From positions 3,038,001 to 3,102,000 of the forward strand of contig NZ_RBHX01000001.1 of assembly GCF_003626735.1 (NCBI RefSeq): a stretch of 64,000 bases of DNA, read 5' to 3'. The translations under genes were made by a program, and so were the position numbers. Shown here one piece after another: positions 63,855 through 64,000 of the stretch (its first letter is position 1; the number at the start of each line of letters is the position of its first letter). The notes under the pieces are model-generated. The model did no database searches. It had not been told where the DNA came from and was given only the letters and a program-made list of their open reading frames with translations. This DNA comes from Microbacterium sp. CGR2 (GTDB taxonomy: Bacteria; Actinomycetota; Actinomycetes; Actinomycetales; Microbacteriaceae).

Positions 63855-64000
63855 CTCGGGATCCTGGCGCGTCTCGGGCTCGGGCGAAGGCGTCGAGGAC
63901 GATGGTCCGCTCCCTCTCGGGATGCCGAGATCCTGGCTGTCGCTGAGCACTTGCGGGTGATAACGGGCGAGCCCCACGACCCCCCAGACGGCGATGCCTC
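63846..64000 (-). CDS. C-terminal end of an unidentified, probably membrane, protein (cut by window edge)
   Basis: 51 codons run in from the right edge in one frame to a TGA (complement of 63846-63848). They read GIAVWGVVGLARYHPQV, likely the end of a membrane segment, then a Ser/Pro/Glu-rich disordered tail. It converges on pgl with 37 bases between stops. There is too little to name a family. Confidence 0.45.
   Translation of the reverse strand, partial: GIAVWGVVGLARYHPQVLSDSQDLGIPRGSGPSSSTPSPEPETRQDPEAR

Overview
The window reads as a stretch of chromosome from a high-GC Gram-positive actinobacterium, most likely Microbacteriaceae and close to Microbacterium. This is inferred from gene content and order: glnE beside a glnA2-type glutamine synthetase, a fasR-fabD-fabH-acpP-fabF operon, a nearby DUF3145 gene, GT4-type glycogen synthase opposite glgC, OpcA in the pentose-phosphate operon, zinc-free ribosomal L31, and many genes lacking a Shine-Dalgarno site but with a -10 hexamer 6-7 bases before the start codon.

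Layout. 1-2700: nitrogen regulation (glnE 5' end, glnA2) and polyphosphate glucokinase. 2700-6790: a looser, less GC-biased accessory stretch with the remnant of a short-chain dehydrogenase, an ECF42-type sigma factor overlapping its DGPF partner gene, a gene-poor half kilobase and a run of small membrane proteins. 6796-15710: RNase P RNA, an exonuclease/polymerase of the DNA polymerase I type, a zinc-ribbon coiled-coil protein, two redox genes each opposite a likely regulator (PadR/aldo-keto reductase, MmyB-type/short-chain dehydrogenase), lactate dehydrogenase, a TIGR01777 epimerase and tRNA-Val. 16067-23725: pyruvate dehydrogenase E1 followed by the fatty-acid synthesis operon. 23754-31400: a MocR regulator opposite YczE, DUF3145, an Fe(II)/2-oxoglutarate oxygenase-like gene with a likely iron box, and a DUF262/DUF1524 (GmrSD-like) gene overlapping an alpha/beta hydrolase. 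31410-41961: L31, ABC ATPase, divergent glycogen genes, serB, fabG, SURF1 and an ABC-F protein. 42124-47449: DedA with a coupled two-component system, a membrane acyltransferase and an MFS exporter. 47446-52660: a suf Fe-S cluster operon without sufS/sufU, with a PatB/MalY-type C-S lyase immediately downstream. 52892-55476: heme O/A synthesis (ctaA, ctaB). 55688-63808: a tightly overlapping tkt-tal-pgi-zwf-opcA-pgl pentose-phosphate operon.

How it fits together. Most of the window is housekeeping carbon metabolism: glucose phosphorylation, pentose-phosphate flux to NADPH, acetyl-CoA from AceE, fatty-acid synthesis controlled by FasR, glycogen storage and heme A for the terminal oxidase. No CRISPR array, prophage, insertion sequence or biosynthetic cluster was seen. 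The best candidates for something new are the DUF262-hydrolase pair, the possibly iron-controlled oxygenase, the suf/C-S lyase arrangement, the ECF42 module with a possible divergent small gene, and a 20-codon ORF with a strong ribosome-binding site.
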